The position numbers were made by a program, and so were the translations under genes. Below, piece by piece: positions 56,705 to 64,000 of a stretch of DNA of 64,000 bases (within the stretch, counting starts at the first letter, position 1; each line of letters starts with the position of its first letter). The DNA is taken from assembly GCF_000661955.1 (NCBI RefSeq), contig NZ_CP007597.1, forward strand, positions 1,419,605 to 1,483,604. The letters are read 5' to 3'. Origin of the DNA: Stenotrophomonas rhizophila (GTDB lineage Bacteria; Pseudomonadota; Gammaproteobacteria; Xanthomonadales; Xanthomonadaceae). The notes under the pieces are model-generated. The model worked only from the letters and a program-made list of their open reading frames with translations, was not told the DNA's origin and ran no database searches.

Positions 56705-57457
56705 ATGGCAGAGCAAGCACCTTCCTTCATCGACCGACTCTCCGCACATTTTGCTGGTGCGCAGGTCTTCGTGGTCGAACCCCGCGGCGAAGTGACGCTG
56801 GAAGTGCCCGCCGCTGACTGGCATGCCACGGCTGTGGCGCTGCGCGACGTATTCGGTTTCGAGCAGGCCGTCGATCTGTGCGGCCTGGACTACCTCGGCT
56901 ACGGCAGCGACGAATGGGATACGGCCGATGTGTCGTCCCAGGGCTTCAGCCGTGGCGTCGAGGGCAAGTCCGTCGGCCGTTTCGCCTGGGGTGAATTCCC
57001 CACCCGCGAAACCAGCGATGGCGCCCAGCCGCAGCCGATCCCGCTGCAGCGTTTCGCCGTGGTCGCCCAGCTGCGTTCCTACCAGCACAACCTCACCATG
57101 CGCATCCGTTGCTTTGCGCCGAATGAGGAACTGCCGGTTGTCGCCTCGCTGACCGATGTATGGCCGGGCCTGAACTGGTTCGAGCGCGAGGCGTTCGACC
57201 TGTTCGGCGTGATCTTCGAAGGCCACCCGGACCTGCGCCGGATCCTGACCGACTACGGCTTCGTCGGCCATCCGTTCCGCAAGGATTTCCCGCTGATCGG
57301 CAACGTCGAAGTGCGCTACGACGAAGAGAAGAAGCGCGTGATCTACGAACCGGTGACCTCGGTGGAGCCGCGCGTCGGCGTGCCGCGCGTGATCCGTGAC
57401 GATGCCCGTTTCCAGACCGCTGCCGGCGAAAGCGCGCAGACGGAGGCAGTAAAGTGA
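56705..57457 (+). CDS. nuoC: NADH-quinone oxidoreductase subunit C
   Basis: 250 residues, a separate NuoC (not fused to NuoD as in E. coli). Family blocks: [33 protein letters not shown] and [14 protein letters not shown] with the conserved HPFRKDFPL. Peripheral arm subunit. Its TGA overlaps the GTG of nuoD. Confidence 0.96.
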   Translation: MAEQAPSFIDRLSAHFAGAQVFVVEPRGEVTLEVPAADWHATAVALRDVFGFEQAVDLCGLDYLGYGSDEWDTADVSSQGFSRGVEGKSVGRFAWGEFPTRETSDGAQPQPIPLQRFAVVAQLRSYQHNLTMRIRCFAPNEELPVVASLTDVWPGLNWFEREAFDLFGVIFEGHPDLRRILTDYGFVGHPFRKDFPLIGNVEVRYDEEKKRVIYEPVTSVEPRVGVPRVIRDDARFQTAAGESAQTEAVK

Positions 57458-58776
57458 GTGCTGATCTGAGCAAGCGTGAACCCCAGGCCCACCAGGCCTT
57501 TGCGAGCAACCCGGCGGAACTGCGCCAGGAAATCCGCAACTACACGATGAACTTCGGTCCCCAGCATCCGGCCGCGCACGGTGTGCTGCGCCTGATCCTG
57601 GAAATGGACGGCGAAACCATCATGCGTGCCGACCCCCACGTGGGCCTGCTGCACCGTGGTACCGAGAAGCTGGCCGAGTCCAAGCCGTTCAACCAGTCGA
57701 TCGGCTACATGGATCGCCTGGATTACGTGTCGATGATGTGCAACGAGCACGCCTACGTGCGCGCGATCGAAACCCTGATGGGGATCGAGGCGCCGGAGCG
57801 TGCGCAGTACATCCGCACCCTGTTCGACGAAATCACCCGCATCCTGAACCACCTGATGTGGCTGGGGTCCAACGCGCTCGATCTGGGCGCGATGGCGGTC
57901 ATGCTGTACGCCTTCCGCGAACGCGAAGAGCTGATGGACTGCTACGAAGCGGTCTCCGGCGCACGCATGCACGCGGCGTACTACCGTCCGGGCGGCGTCT
58001 ACCGCGACCTACCGGACCGCATGCCCAAGTACACCGAATCGCGCTGGCACAAGGGCAAGGCCCTGAAGAACCTCAACGCCGCGCGCGAAGGTTCGCTGCT
58101 CGATTTCCTCGAGAACTTCACCGTTGAATTCCCGAAGCGTGTCGACGAGTACGAAACCCTGCTCACCGACAACCGCATCTGGAAGCAGCGTACCGTCGGC
58201 ATCGGCGTGGTCACCCCTGAACTGGCGCATGCCTGGGGCATGACCGGCGTGATGCTGCGCGGCTCGGGCATTGCCTGGGATCTGCGCAAGAAGCAGCCGT
58301 ATGCCAAGTACGACGCCGTCGAGTTCGACATCCCGCTGGGCAAGGAAGGCGATTGCTACGATCGCTACCTGTGCCGCGTGGCCGAAATGCGCGAATCCAA
58401 CCGCATCATCAAGCAGTGCGTGGCGTGGCTGAAGGCCAACCCGGGCCCGGTGATGGTGAAGAACTTCAAGGTCGCCCCGCCCAGCCGGGAAGACATGAAG
58501 GACGACATGGAAGCGCTGATCCATCACTTCAAGCTGTTCAGTGAAGGCTACTGCGTCCCGGCCGGCGAAACCTACGCCGCCGTCGAAGCGCCCAAGGGCG
58601 AGTTCGGCTGCTACCTGATGTCCGATGGCGCCAACAAGCCGTTCCGCGTGCACCTGCGCGCGCCCGGCTTCGCCCATCTGTCCTCGATCGACTCGATCGT
58701 ACGCGGGCACATGCTCGCCGACGTGGTCGCCATGATCGGTACCTACGATCTGGTGTTCGGCGAGGTGGACCGGTGA
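57454..58776 (+). CDS. nuoD: NADH-quinone oxidoreductase subunit D
   Basis: 440 residues from GTG overlapping nuoC. The 49-kDa-type subunit lining the quinone cavity: [13 protein letters not shown] (with the quinone-site His), [12 protein letters not shown] and the C-terminal [20 protein letters not shown]...GEVDR. A 94-base gap before nuoE holds a GCCGGC hairpin. Confidence 0.97.
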   Translation: MSADLSKREPQAHQAFASNPAELRQEIRNYTMNFGPQHPAAHGVLRLILEMDGETIMRADPHVGLLHRGTEKLAESKPFNQSIGYMDRLDYVSMMCNEHAYVRAIETLMGIEAPERAQYIRTLFDEITRILNHLMWLGSNALDLGAMAVMLYAFREREELMDCYEAVSGARMHAAYYRPGGVYRDLPDRMPKYTESRWHKGKALKNLNAAREGSLLDFLENFTVEFPKRVDEYETLLTDNRIWKQRTVGIGVVTPELAHAWGMTGVMLRGSGIAWDLRKKQPYAKYDAVEFDIPLGKEGDCYDRYLCRVAEMRESNRIIKQCVAWLKANPGPVMVKNFKVAPPSREDMKDDMEALIHHFKLFSEGYCVPAGETYAAVEAPKGEFGCYLMSDGANKPFRVHLRAPGFAHLSSIDSIVRGHMLADVVAMIGTYDLVFGEVDR

Positions 58777-58870
58777 TCGCATCCGCTTGCACGATGCCTG
58801 ACACCCGCCGGCTGCTGCCGGCGCTGCAGGTTCTGGTTTTTAACGATTTCGTATTCGCTGAGGTCGGCCG

Positions 58871-59398
58871 ATGAAGGCGACAGGTAATTTCGAGGCGGCG
58901 CGCGACGTCGACCCGATGGTGGTCTTGAATGACAAGACCCGTGCGCACATCGATCACTGGCTGGCCAAGTTCCCGCCGGATCGCAAGCGCTCGGCTGTCC
59001 TGCAGGGCCTGCACGCCGCACAGGAACAGAATGCAGGCTGGCTGACCGACGAGCTGATCGCCGGCGTGGCCAAGTATCTGGACCTGCCGCCGGTGTGGGC
59101 CTACGAAGTGGCCAGCTTCTACTCGATGTTCGAGCTGGAGAAGGTCGGCCGCCACAACGTTGCCTTCTGCACCAACATCAGCTGCTGGCTGAACGGCGCC
59201 GAGGACCTGGTCGCGCACGCCGAGAAGAAGCTCGGCTGCAAGACCGGCCAGTCCACCGCCGACGGCCGCGTCTACCTCAAGCGTGAAGAAGAATGCCTGG
59301 CCGGTTGCGCCGGTGCGCCGATGATGGTCATCAATGGCCATTACCACGAGCGCCTGACCGTCGAGAAAGTCGACGAGCTGCTGGACGGGTTGGAGTAA
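58871..59398 (+). CDS. nuoE: NADH-quinone oxidoreductase subunit E
   Basis: 175 residues. Thioredoxin-like 2Fe-2S (N1a) subunit with cysteines in FCTNISCW and EECLAGCAGAP. Forms the NADH-oxidising module with NuoF. nuoF starts three bases after its stop. Confidence 0.96.
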   Translation: MKATGNFEAARDVDPMVVLNDKTRAHIDHWLAKFPPDRKRSAVLQGLHAAQEQNAGWLTDELIAGVAKYLDLPPVWAYEVASFYSMFELEKVGRHNVAFCTNISCWLNGAEDLVAHAEKKLGCKTGQSTADGRVYLKREEECLAGCAGAPMMVINGHYHERLTVEKVDELLDGLE

Positions 59399-59401
59399 GA
59401 C

Positions 59402-60742
59402 ATGGCACATCATCACGCACCCAGTGGTCCGGTCGGTCCCGCACCGTTGCCGCACCAGGTGGTCTACACCACCCTGCATTACGACACCCCATGGTCGTAT
59501 GAAAGCTACCTCAAGACCGGTGGCTATGCCGCCCTGCGCAAGATCCTCGAAGAGAAGATCTCGCCGGAGCAGGTCATCGAGATGGTCAAGCAGTCCAATC
59601 TGCGCGGCCGCGGTGGCGCCGGCTTCCCGACCGGTCTGAAGTGGTCCTTCATGCCCAAGGGCACCATGCAGAAGTACATCCTGTGCAACTCGGATGAATC
59701 CGAGCCGGGTACCTGCAAGGACCGCGACATCCTGCGTTACAACCCGCATTCGGTTGTGGAAGGCATGGCGATCGCCTGCTACGCCACCGGCTCGACCGTG
59801 GGCTACAACTACCTGCGTGGCGAGTTCCACCACGAGCCGTTCGAGAACTTCGAGCAGGCCCTGGCCGACGCGTACGCGAACGGCTGGCTGGGCAAGGACA
59901 TCCTTGGCAGCGGCGTGGACATCGACATCTACGGCGCGCTGGGCGCTGGCGCCTACATCTGCGGCGAAGAAACCGCGCTGATGGAATCGCTGGAAGGCAA
60001 GAAGGGCCAGCCGCGCTACAAGCCGCCGTTCCCGGCCAACTTCGGCCTGTACGGCAAGCCGTCGACGATCAACAACACCGAGACCTATGCCTCGGTGCCG
60101 GCGATCATCCGCAACGGTCCGGAATGGTTCCAGGGCCTGAGCCTGACCAAGAACGGCGGCCCGAAGATCTTCTCGGTTTCCGGTTGCGTGCAGAAGGGCG
60201 GCAACTTCGAAGTGCCGCTGGGCACCACCTTCGACGACCTGCTGGAAATGGCCGGTGGTCTGAAGCCGGGCCGCACGCTCAAGGGCGCGGTCCCGGGCGG
60301 CGTCTCGATGCCGGTGCTGAAGGCCGAAGAGCTCAAGGGCCTGCAGATGGACTACGACACCCTGCGTGCCCTGGGCACCGGGCTGGGGTCGGGCGCCATC
60401 GTGGTGCTGGATGACAGCGTCTGCTGCGTCAAGTTCGCCTGCCGCATCAGCCAGTTCTTCCACAAGGAATCCTGTGGCCAGTGCACCCCGTGCCGCGAAG
60501 GCACCGGCTGGATGCATCGTGTGCTCGAGCGCATCGTCGCCGGCAAGGCCACCATGGAAGACCTGCATCAGTTGAAGACGGTGGCCGGCCAGATCGAAGG
60601 TCACACCATCTGCGCGTTCGGTGAAGCGGCGGCATGGCCCATCCAGGGCTTCCTGCGCCAGTTCTGGGACGAATTCGAGTACTACATCGTCAACGGTCAT
60701 TCGATGGTTGACGGCAAGAAGGTGGAGGCAGCCGCTGCATGA
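59402..60742 (+). CDS. nuoF: NADH-quinone oxidoreductase subunit F
   Basis: 446 residues. NADH-binding [16 protein letters not shown]-binding [13 protein letters not shown] (about residues 183-195), and N3 cluster ligands [12 protein letters not shown] plus a later Cys in [10 protein letters not shown]. Entry point for electrons from NADH. The stop overlaps the nuoG ATG (ATGA). Confidence 0.97.
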   Translation: MAHHHAPSGPVGPAPLPHQVVYTTLHYDTPWSYESYLKTGGYAALRKILEEKISPEQVIEMVKQSNLRGRGGAGFPTGLKWSFMPKGTMQKYILCNSDESEPGTCKDRDILRYNPHSVVEGMAIACYATGSTVGYNYLRGEFHHEPFENFEQALADAYANGWLGKDILGSGVDIDIYGALGAGAYICGEETALMESLEGKKGQPRYKPPFPANFGLYGKPSTINNTETYASVPAIIRNGPEWFQGLSLTKNGGPKIFSVSGCVQKGGNFEVPLGTTFDDLLEMAGGLKPGRTLKGAVPGGVSMPVLKAEELKGLQMDYDTLRALGTGLGSGAIVVLDDSVCCVKFACRISQFFHKESCGQCTPCREGTGWMHRVLERIVAGKATMEDLHQLKTVAGQIEGHTICAFGEAAAWPIQGFLRQFWDEFEYYIVNGHSMVDGKKVEAAAA

Positions 60743-62991
60743 GCGCGCAACCCAACAATCCGGGCGTGACGCCGGCCGTGGTGCCTGAGGGACATGTCAC
60801 CGTCGAAATCGACGGTCAGTCCCTGGTCGTGCCCAAGGGCTCGATGATCATCCAGGCCGCCGACAAGGCTGGCATCCCGATCCCGCGCTTCTGCTACCAC
60901 GAGAAGCTGCCGATCGCGGCCAACTGCCGCATGTGCCTGGTCGACGTTGAAAAGTCGCCCAAGCCGGCACCGGCCTGCGCCACGCCGGTCATGGATGGCA
61001 TGAAGGTCGCCACCCGCAGTGAAAAGGCGCTGAAGTTCCAGCGCTCGGTGATGGAATTCCTGCTGATCAACCACCCGCTGGATTGCCCGATCTGCGATCA
61101 GGGCGGCGAGTGCGAGCTGCAGGACGTGTCGCTGGGCTATGGCCGTTCGGTCAGCCGCTTCAACGAGCGCAAGCGCGTGGTGCCCGACGAGGACATCGGT
61201 CCGCTGGTCGCCACCGAAATGACCCGCTGCATCCAGTGCACCCGCTGCGTCCGCTTCACCGCCGACGTTGCCGGTACCTACGAACTGGGTGGCATGTACC
61301 GCGGTGAAAACCTGCAGATCGGCACCTACGACGGCAAGCCGCTGACCACCGAGCTGTCCGGCAACGTCGTGGACGTGTGCCCGGTCGGCGCGCTGACCAA
61401 CAAGGTGTTCCAGTTCCGCGCCCGTCCGTGGGAACTGACCGCGCGCGAGTCGCTGGGCTACCACGACGCGATGGGCTCGAACCTGTTCCTGCACGTGCGT
61501 CGCGGCGAAGTGCTGCGCGCTGTGCCGCGTGACAACGAGTCGGTCAACGAATGCTGGCTGTCCGATCGCGACCGTTATTCGCACCAGGGCCTGTACAGCG
61601 AAGACCGTGCGGTCAAGCCGCTGCGCAAGGTCAATGGCGAGTGGAAGGAAGTGAGCTGGGCTGAAGGCCTGGCCGCTGCCAAGGAAATCTTCGCCGCCAA
61701 CCAGGGCGATGACCTCGGCGTGCTGGTGCACCCGTCGGCCTCGAACGAGGAGGGCGCACTGCTGGCCCGTCTCGCCGCCGGCCTGGGCACCACCAACATC
61801 GACCACCGCATCAACAACCGCGACTTCTCCGACGCCGCCACCGCCGAAGTGTTCGGCCTGCCGCTGGCCGAGATCGAAGCCGCCGACAGCATCGTGGTGC
61901 TGGGCAGCAACATCCGCCACGAACTGCCGCTGCTGCATGCCCGCCTGCGCAAGGCGCAGACCACGCGCAACGCCAAGATCCACGCCGTCAACCCGGTGGA
62001 CTTTGACTTCGCGTTCAAGCTGGCCAGCAAGCAGATCGTCGCCCCGTCGGCCTTCATCGAGGCGCTGGGCTCTGCCGCGCTGCGTGATGCCGTCAGCGCC
62101 TCGGCCGGCAACGCCGTGCTGATTGTCGGTGGCATCGCCGAAAACCATCCGCAGGCTGCTGCGATCCGCGCCGCGGCGCGTGATTTCGCCGCCGCCACCG
62201 GTGCCAAGCTGTGCCGTATCCCGCAGGGTGCCAATGCCGTGGGCCTGTCCCGCGCCGGCGTGCTGCCGGCCGGCAAGGACGTCAACGCCATGCTGGCCCA
62301 GCCGCGCAAGGCCTATGCCATCTACGGCATCGAGCCGGGCCTGGACTTCGCCGACGCCGCCGCTGCCCGCAAGGCACTGGCCGGTGCGCAGGTGGTGGCC
62401 TTCAGCCAGTTCGCCTGTGCCTCCACCCGCGACGTCGCCGACGTGATCCTGCCGATCGGTGCCCTGCCGGAAGTGGACGCCACCCTGACCAACCTCGATG
62501 GTCGCGAGCAGTCGGCCCGTGCCGGCGGCAAGCTGCCGGGCGAGGCGCGTGAAGGCTGGCGTGTGCTGCGTGCACTGGGCGGCGAGCTGGCCCTGGCCGG
62601 TTTCGAGTTCATCGACCTGGCCGGCCTGCGCGCCAGCCTGGCCCCGGTCAGCGTCACCGTTGCCGCCTCGGCTGCAACGCCGCTGGCAGGCGAGGGTCTG
62701 GAAGTGACCTCGACCGCCGCGATCTACCGCACCGATGCGGTGGTCCGTCGCGCCCAGGCGTTGCAGTCGCATCCGCTCAACACCGCGCCGCGCATCGTGC
62801 TCAACACCGCCGATGCTGCCCGCCTGCAGTTGGCCGAAGGGCAGATGGCCAAGGTCGGCACCGATGCCGGTCGCGCCACCTTGCCGGTGGTGGTCGACGC
62901 CCGCGTCGCCGCGGGTTCGGTCTGGATTGAATCGGGCCACGGTGCAACCGCACCGCTGGGTGCCGCTCGCGTAACGGTGGTGGCTGCATGA
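60739..62991 (+). CDS. nuoG: NADH-quinone oxidoreductase subunit G
   Basis: 750 residues. N-terminal 2Fe-2S ferredoxin domain ([17 protein letters not shown]), a His-Cys-type 4Fe-4S segment ([18 protein letters not shown]), further Cys in [10 protein letters not shown] and [11 protein letters not shown], then a molybdopterin-oxidoreductase-like domain lacking cofactor. Relays electrons along the peripheral arm. The ATGA overlap with nuoH shows coupling. Confidence 0.97.
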   Translation: MSAQPNNPGVTPAVVPEGHVTVEIDGQSLVVPKGSMIIQAADKAGIPIPRFCYHEKLPIAANCRMCLVDVEKSPKPAPACATPVMDGMKVATRSEKALKFQRSVMEFLLINHPLDCPICDQGGECELQDVSLGYGRSVSRFNERKRVVPDEDIGPLVATEMTRCIQCTRCVRFTADVAGTYELGGMYRGENLQIGTYDGKPLTTELSGNVVDVCPVGALTNKVFQFRARPWELTARESLGYHDAMGSNLFLHVRRGEVLRAVPRDNESVNECWLSDRDRYSHQGLYSEDRAVKPLRKVNGEWKEVSWAEGLAAAKEIFAANQGDDLGVLVHPSASNEEGALLARLAAGLGTTNIDHRINNRDFSDAATAEVFGLPLAEIEAADSIVVLGSNIRHELPLLHARLRKAQTTRNAKIHAVNPVDFDFAFKLASKQIVAPSAFIEALGSAALRDAVSASAGNAVLIVGGIAENHPQAAAIRAAARDFAAATGAKLCRIPQGANAVGLSRAGVLPAGKDVNAMLAQPRKAYAIYGIEPGLDFADAAAARKALAGAQVVAFSQFACASTRDVADVILPIGALPEVDATLTNLDGREQSARAGGKLPGEAREGWRVLRALGGELALAGFEFIDLAGLRASLAPVSVTVAASAATPLAGEGLEVTSTAAIYRTDAVVRRAQALQSHPLNTAPRIVLNTADAARLQLAEGQMAKVGTDAGRATLPVVVDARVAAGSVWIESGHGATAPLGAARVTVVAA

Positions 62992-64000
62992 ACGAATTGC
63001 TGTTGAACGCGGTCGACCCGCTGCACCAGTGGCTGCTGTCACTGGGCGACATCGGCGCGCTGCTCTGGATCATCCTGAAGATCCTGGTGATCGCCATGCC
63101 GGTGATCATCTCGGTGGCGTTCTTCGTGGTCTGGGAACGCAAGCTGATCGGCTGGATGCATGTCCGCCATGGTCCGATGTATGTCGGCATGGGCATCTTC
63201 CAGGCCTTCGCCGACGTCTTCAAACTGCTGTTCAAGGAAATCATCCAGCCGGCCAGCTCGCACAAGGCGATGTTCATCCTTGCGCCGCTGATCACGCTCG
63301 GCCCGGCCTTCGCGGCCTGGTCGGTGATTCCCTTCGACGCCAAGATCGTGCTGTCCAATGCCAATGCCGGCCTGCTGTACCTGCTGGCGATGACCTCGCT
63401 GGGCGTGTACGGCATCATCCTGGCGGGCTGGGCCTCCAACTCCAAGTACGCCTTCCTGGGTGCGATGCGCGCCTCGGCGCAGATGATCAGCTACGAAATC
63501 GCGATGGGCTTTGCCCTGGTCGGCGTGATGATCGCCTCAGGCAGCTTGAACCTGAGCAGCATCGTGATGGCCCAGGCCGGCAGCTCCGGCTTCTTCGACT
63601 GGTTCCTGCTGCCGCTGTTCCCGCTGTTCATCGTGTACTGGGTGTCCGGCGTTGCCGAAACCAACCGCGCGCCGTTCGACGTGGTGGAAGGCGAATCGGA
63701 AATCGTGGCCGGCCACATGGTCGAGTACTCCGGTGGTGCGTTCGCGCTGTTCTTCCTGGCCGAATACGCCAACATGATCCTGATCAGCTTCCTGATCTCG
63801 ATCTTCTTCCTCGGTGGCTGGCTGAGCCCCATCCAGGGCTGGGTCAACGCGGACATCTCGCCGTGGATCGACTGGCTGTGGAAGGGCGGTTGGCCGTGGC
63901 TGCTGCTGAAGGTGTTCTTCTTCGCCAGCGCCTACATCTGGTTCCGTGCCAGCTTCCCGCGCTTCCGTTATGACCAGATCATGCGTCTGGGCTGGAAGGT
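62988..64000 (+). CDS. nuoH: NADH-quinone oxidoreductase subunit H (3' end outside window)
   Basis: 337 codons are visible from the ATG of [15 protein letters not shown], overlapping the nuoG stop. Multiple membrane helices, with family blocks [39 protein letters not shown], and [20 protein letters not shown]. It forms part of the quinone-binding site at the membrane. The last visible residues ([17 protein letters not shown]) are those near the family C-terminus, so only about 20-30 residues are missing. Confidence 0.96.
   Translation, partial: MNELLLNAVDPLHQWLLSLGDIGALLWIILKILVIAMPVIISVAFFVVWERKLIGWMHVRHGPMYVGMGIFQAFADVFKLLFKEIIQPASSHKAMFILAPLITLGPAFAAWSVIPFDAKIVLSNANAGLLYLLAMTSLGVYGIILAGWASNSKYAFLGAMRASAQMISYEIAMGFALVGVMIASGSLNLSSIVMAQAGSSGFFDWFLLPLFPLFIVYWVSGVAETNRAPFDVVEGESEIVAGHMVEYSGGAFALFFLAEYANMILISFLISIFFLGGWLSPIQGWVNADISPWIDWLWKGGWPWLLLKVFFFASAYIWFRASFPRFRYDQIMRLGWK

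Overview
This window looks like a chromosomal segment of a Stenotrophomonas-type member of the Lysobacteraceae (Xanthomonadales). The evidence is high GC, two large TonB-dependent receptors of the Xanthomonas type, conserved gene orders (asd-fimV-truA-trpF; trpB-trpA-accD-glmM; tpiA-secG-tRNA-Leu-nuo), and many short palindromic repeats of the GTAG(A/T)GCCGRCC...GGYCGGC type, which resemble the REP (SMAG) elements known from S. maltophilia. The species is an inference. I see no phage, insertion sequence, CRISPR array or rRNA operon.

Layout. 1-759: 3' end of a carotenoid-desaturase-like flavoprotein. 775-10398 (minus): a Sel1-like secreted protein, a secreted S9 peptidase and two TonB-dependent receptors with a shared upstream motif. 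10804-20880: housekeeping genes mrp, dcd, a 55-residue membrane protein, HIT and dienelactone hydrolases, rimO, DUF3025, greB, a HerA-like ATPase, a lytic transglycosylase and rraB. 21091-22580 (minus): psd and an SCO1-like copper chaperone. 23386-31601: prmB-aroC-2-hydroxyacid dehydrogenase, asd, fimV, a VOC protein, truA and trpF. 31884-41947: five same-strand genes (OB-fold membrane protein, flotillin, 1787-residue DUF3686-type AAA ATPase, a 240-residue protein of unknown function, TelA). 41989-48307: a LysR regulator divergent from trpB-lipoprotein-trpA, then accD-glmM. 48526-52428 (minus): polysaccharide deacetylase, glycosyltransferase and a LapC/YejM-like sulfatase. 52627-53562: a 2-oxoglutarate/Fe(II) oxygenase. 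54257-64000: tpiA, secG, tRNA-Leu(GAG), and nuoA-H (nuoH cut by the window edge).

Two things stand out. First, the 31.9-41.9 kb module is a tightly spaced candidate membrane-stress machine sitting between trpF and the other trp genes. Second, five intergenic elements (22781-22878, 23122-23227, 45744-45849, 53669-53778, 54025-54124) share a 52-56 base structured core. Each core is clamped by a 23-28 bp outer stem whose sequence is unique to that copy yet is perfectly or almost perfectly paired. Differences between closely related cores are compensatory base pairs, so the folded form appears to be under selection. I did not recognise this family and consider it the best candidate for something undescribed.

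Start codons were chosen by family length, Shine-Dalgarno match and overlap with upstream genes. Functions are inferred from recognisable motifs only; no database search was run.
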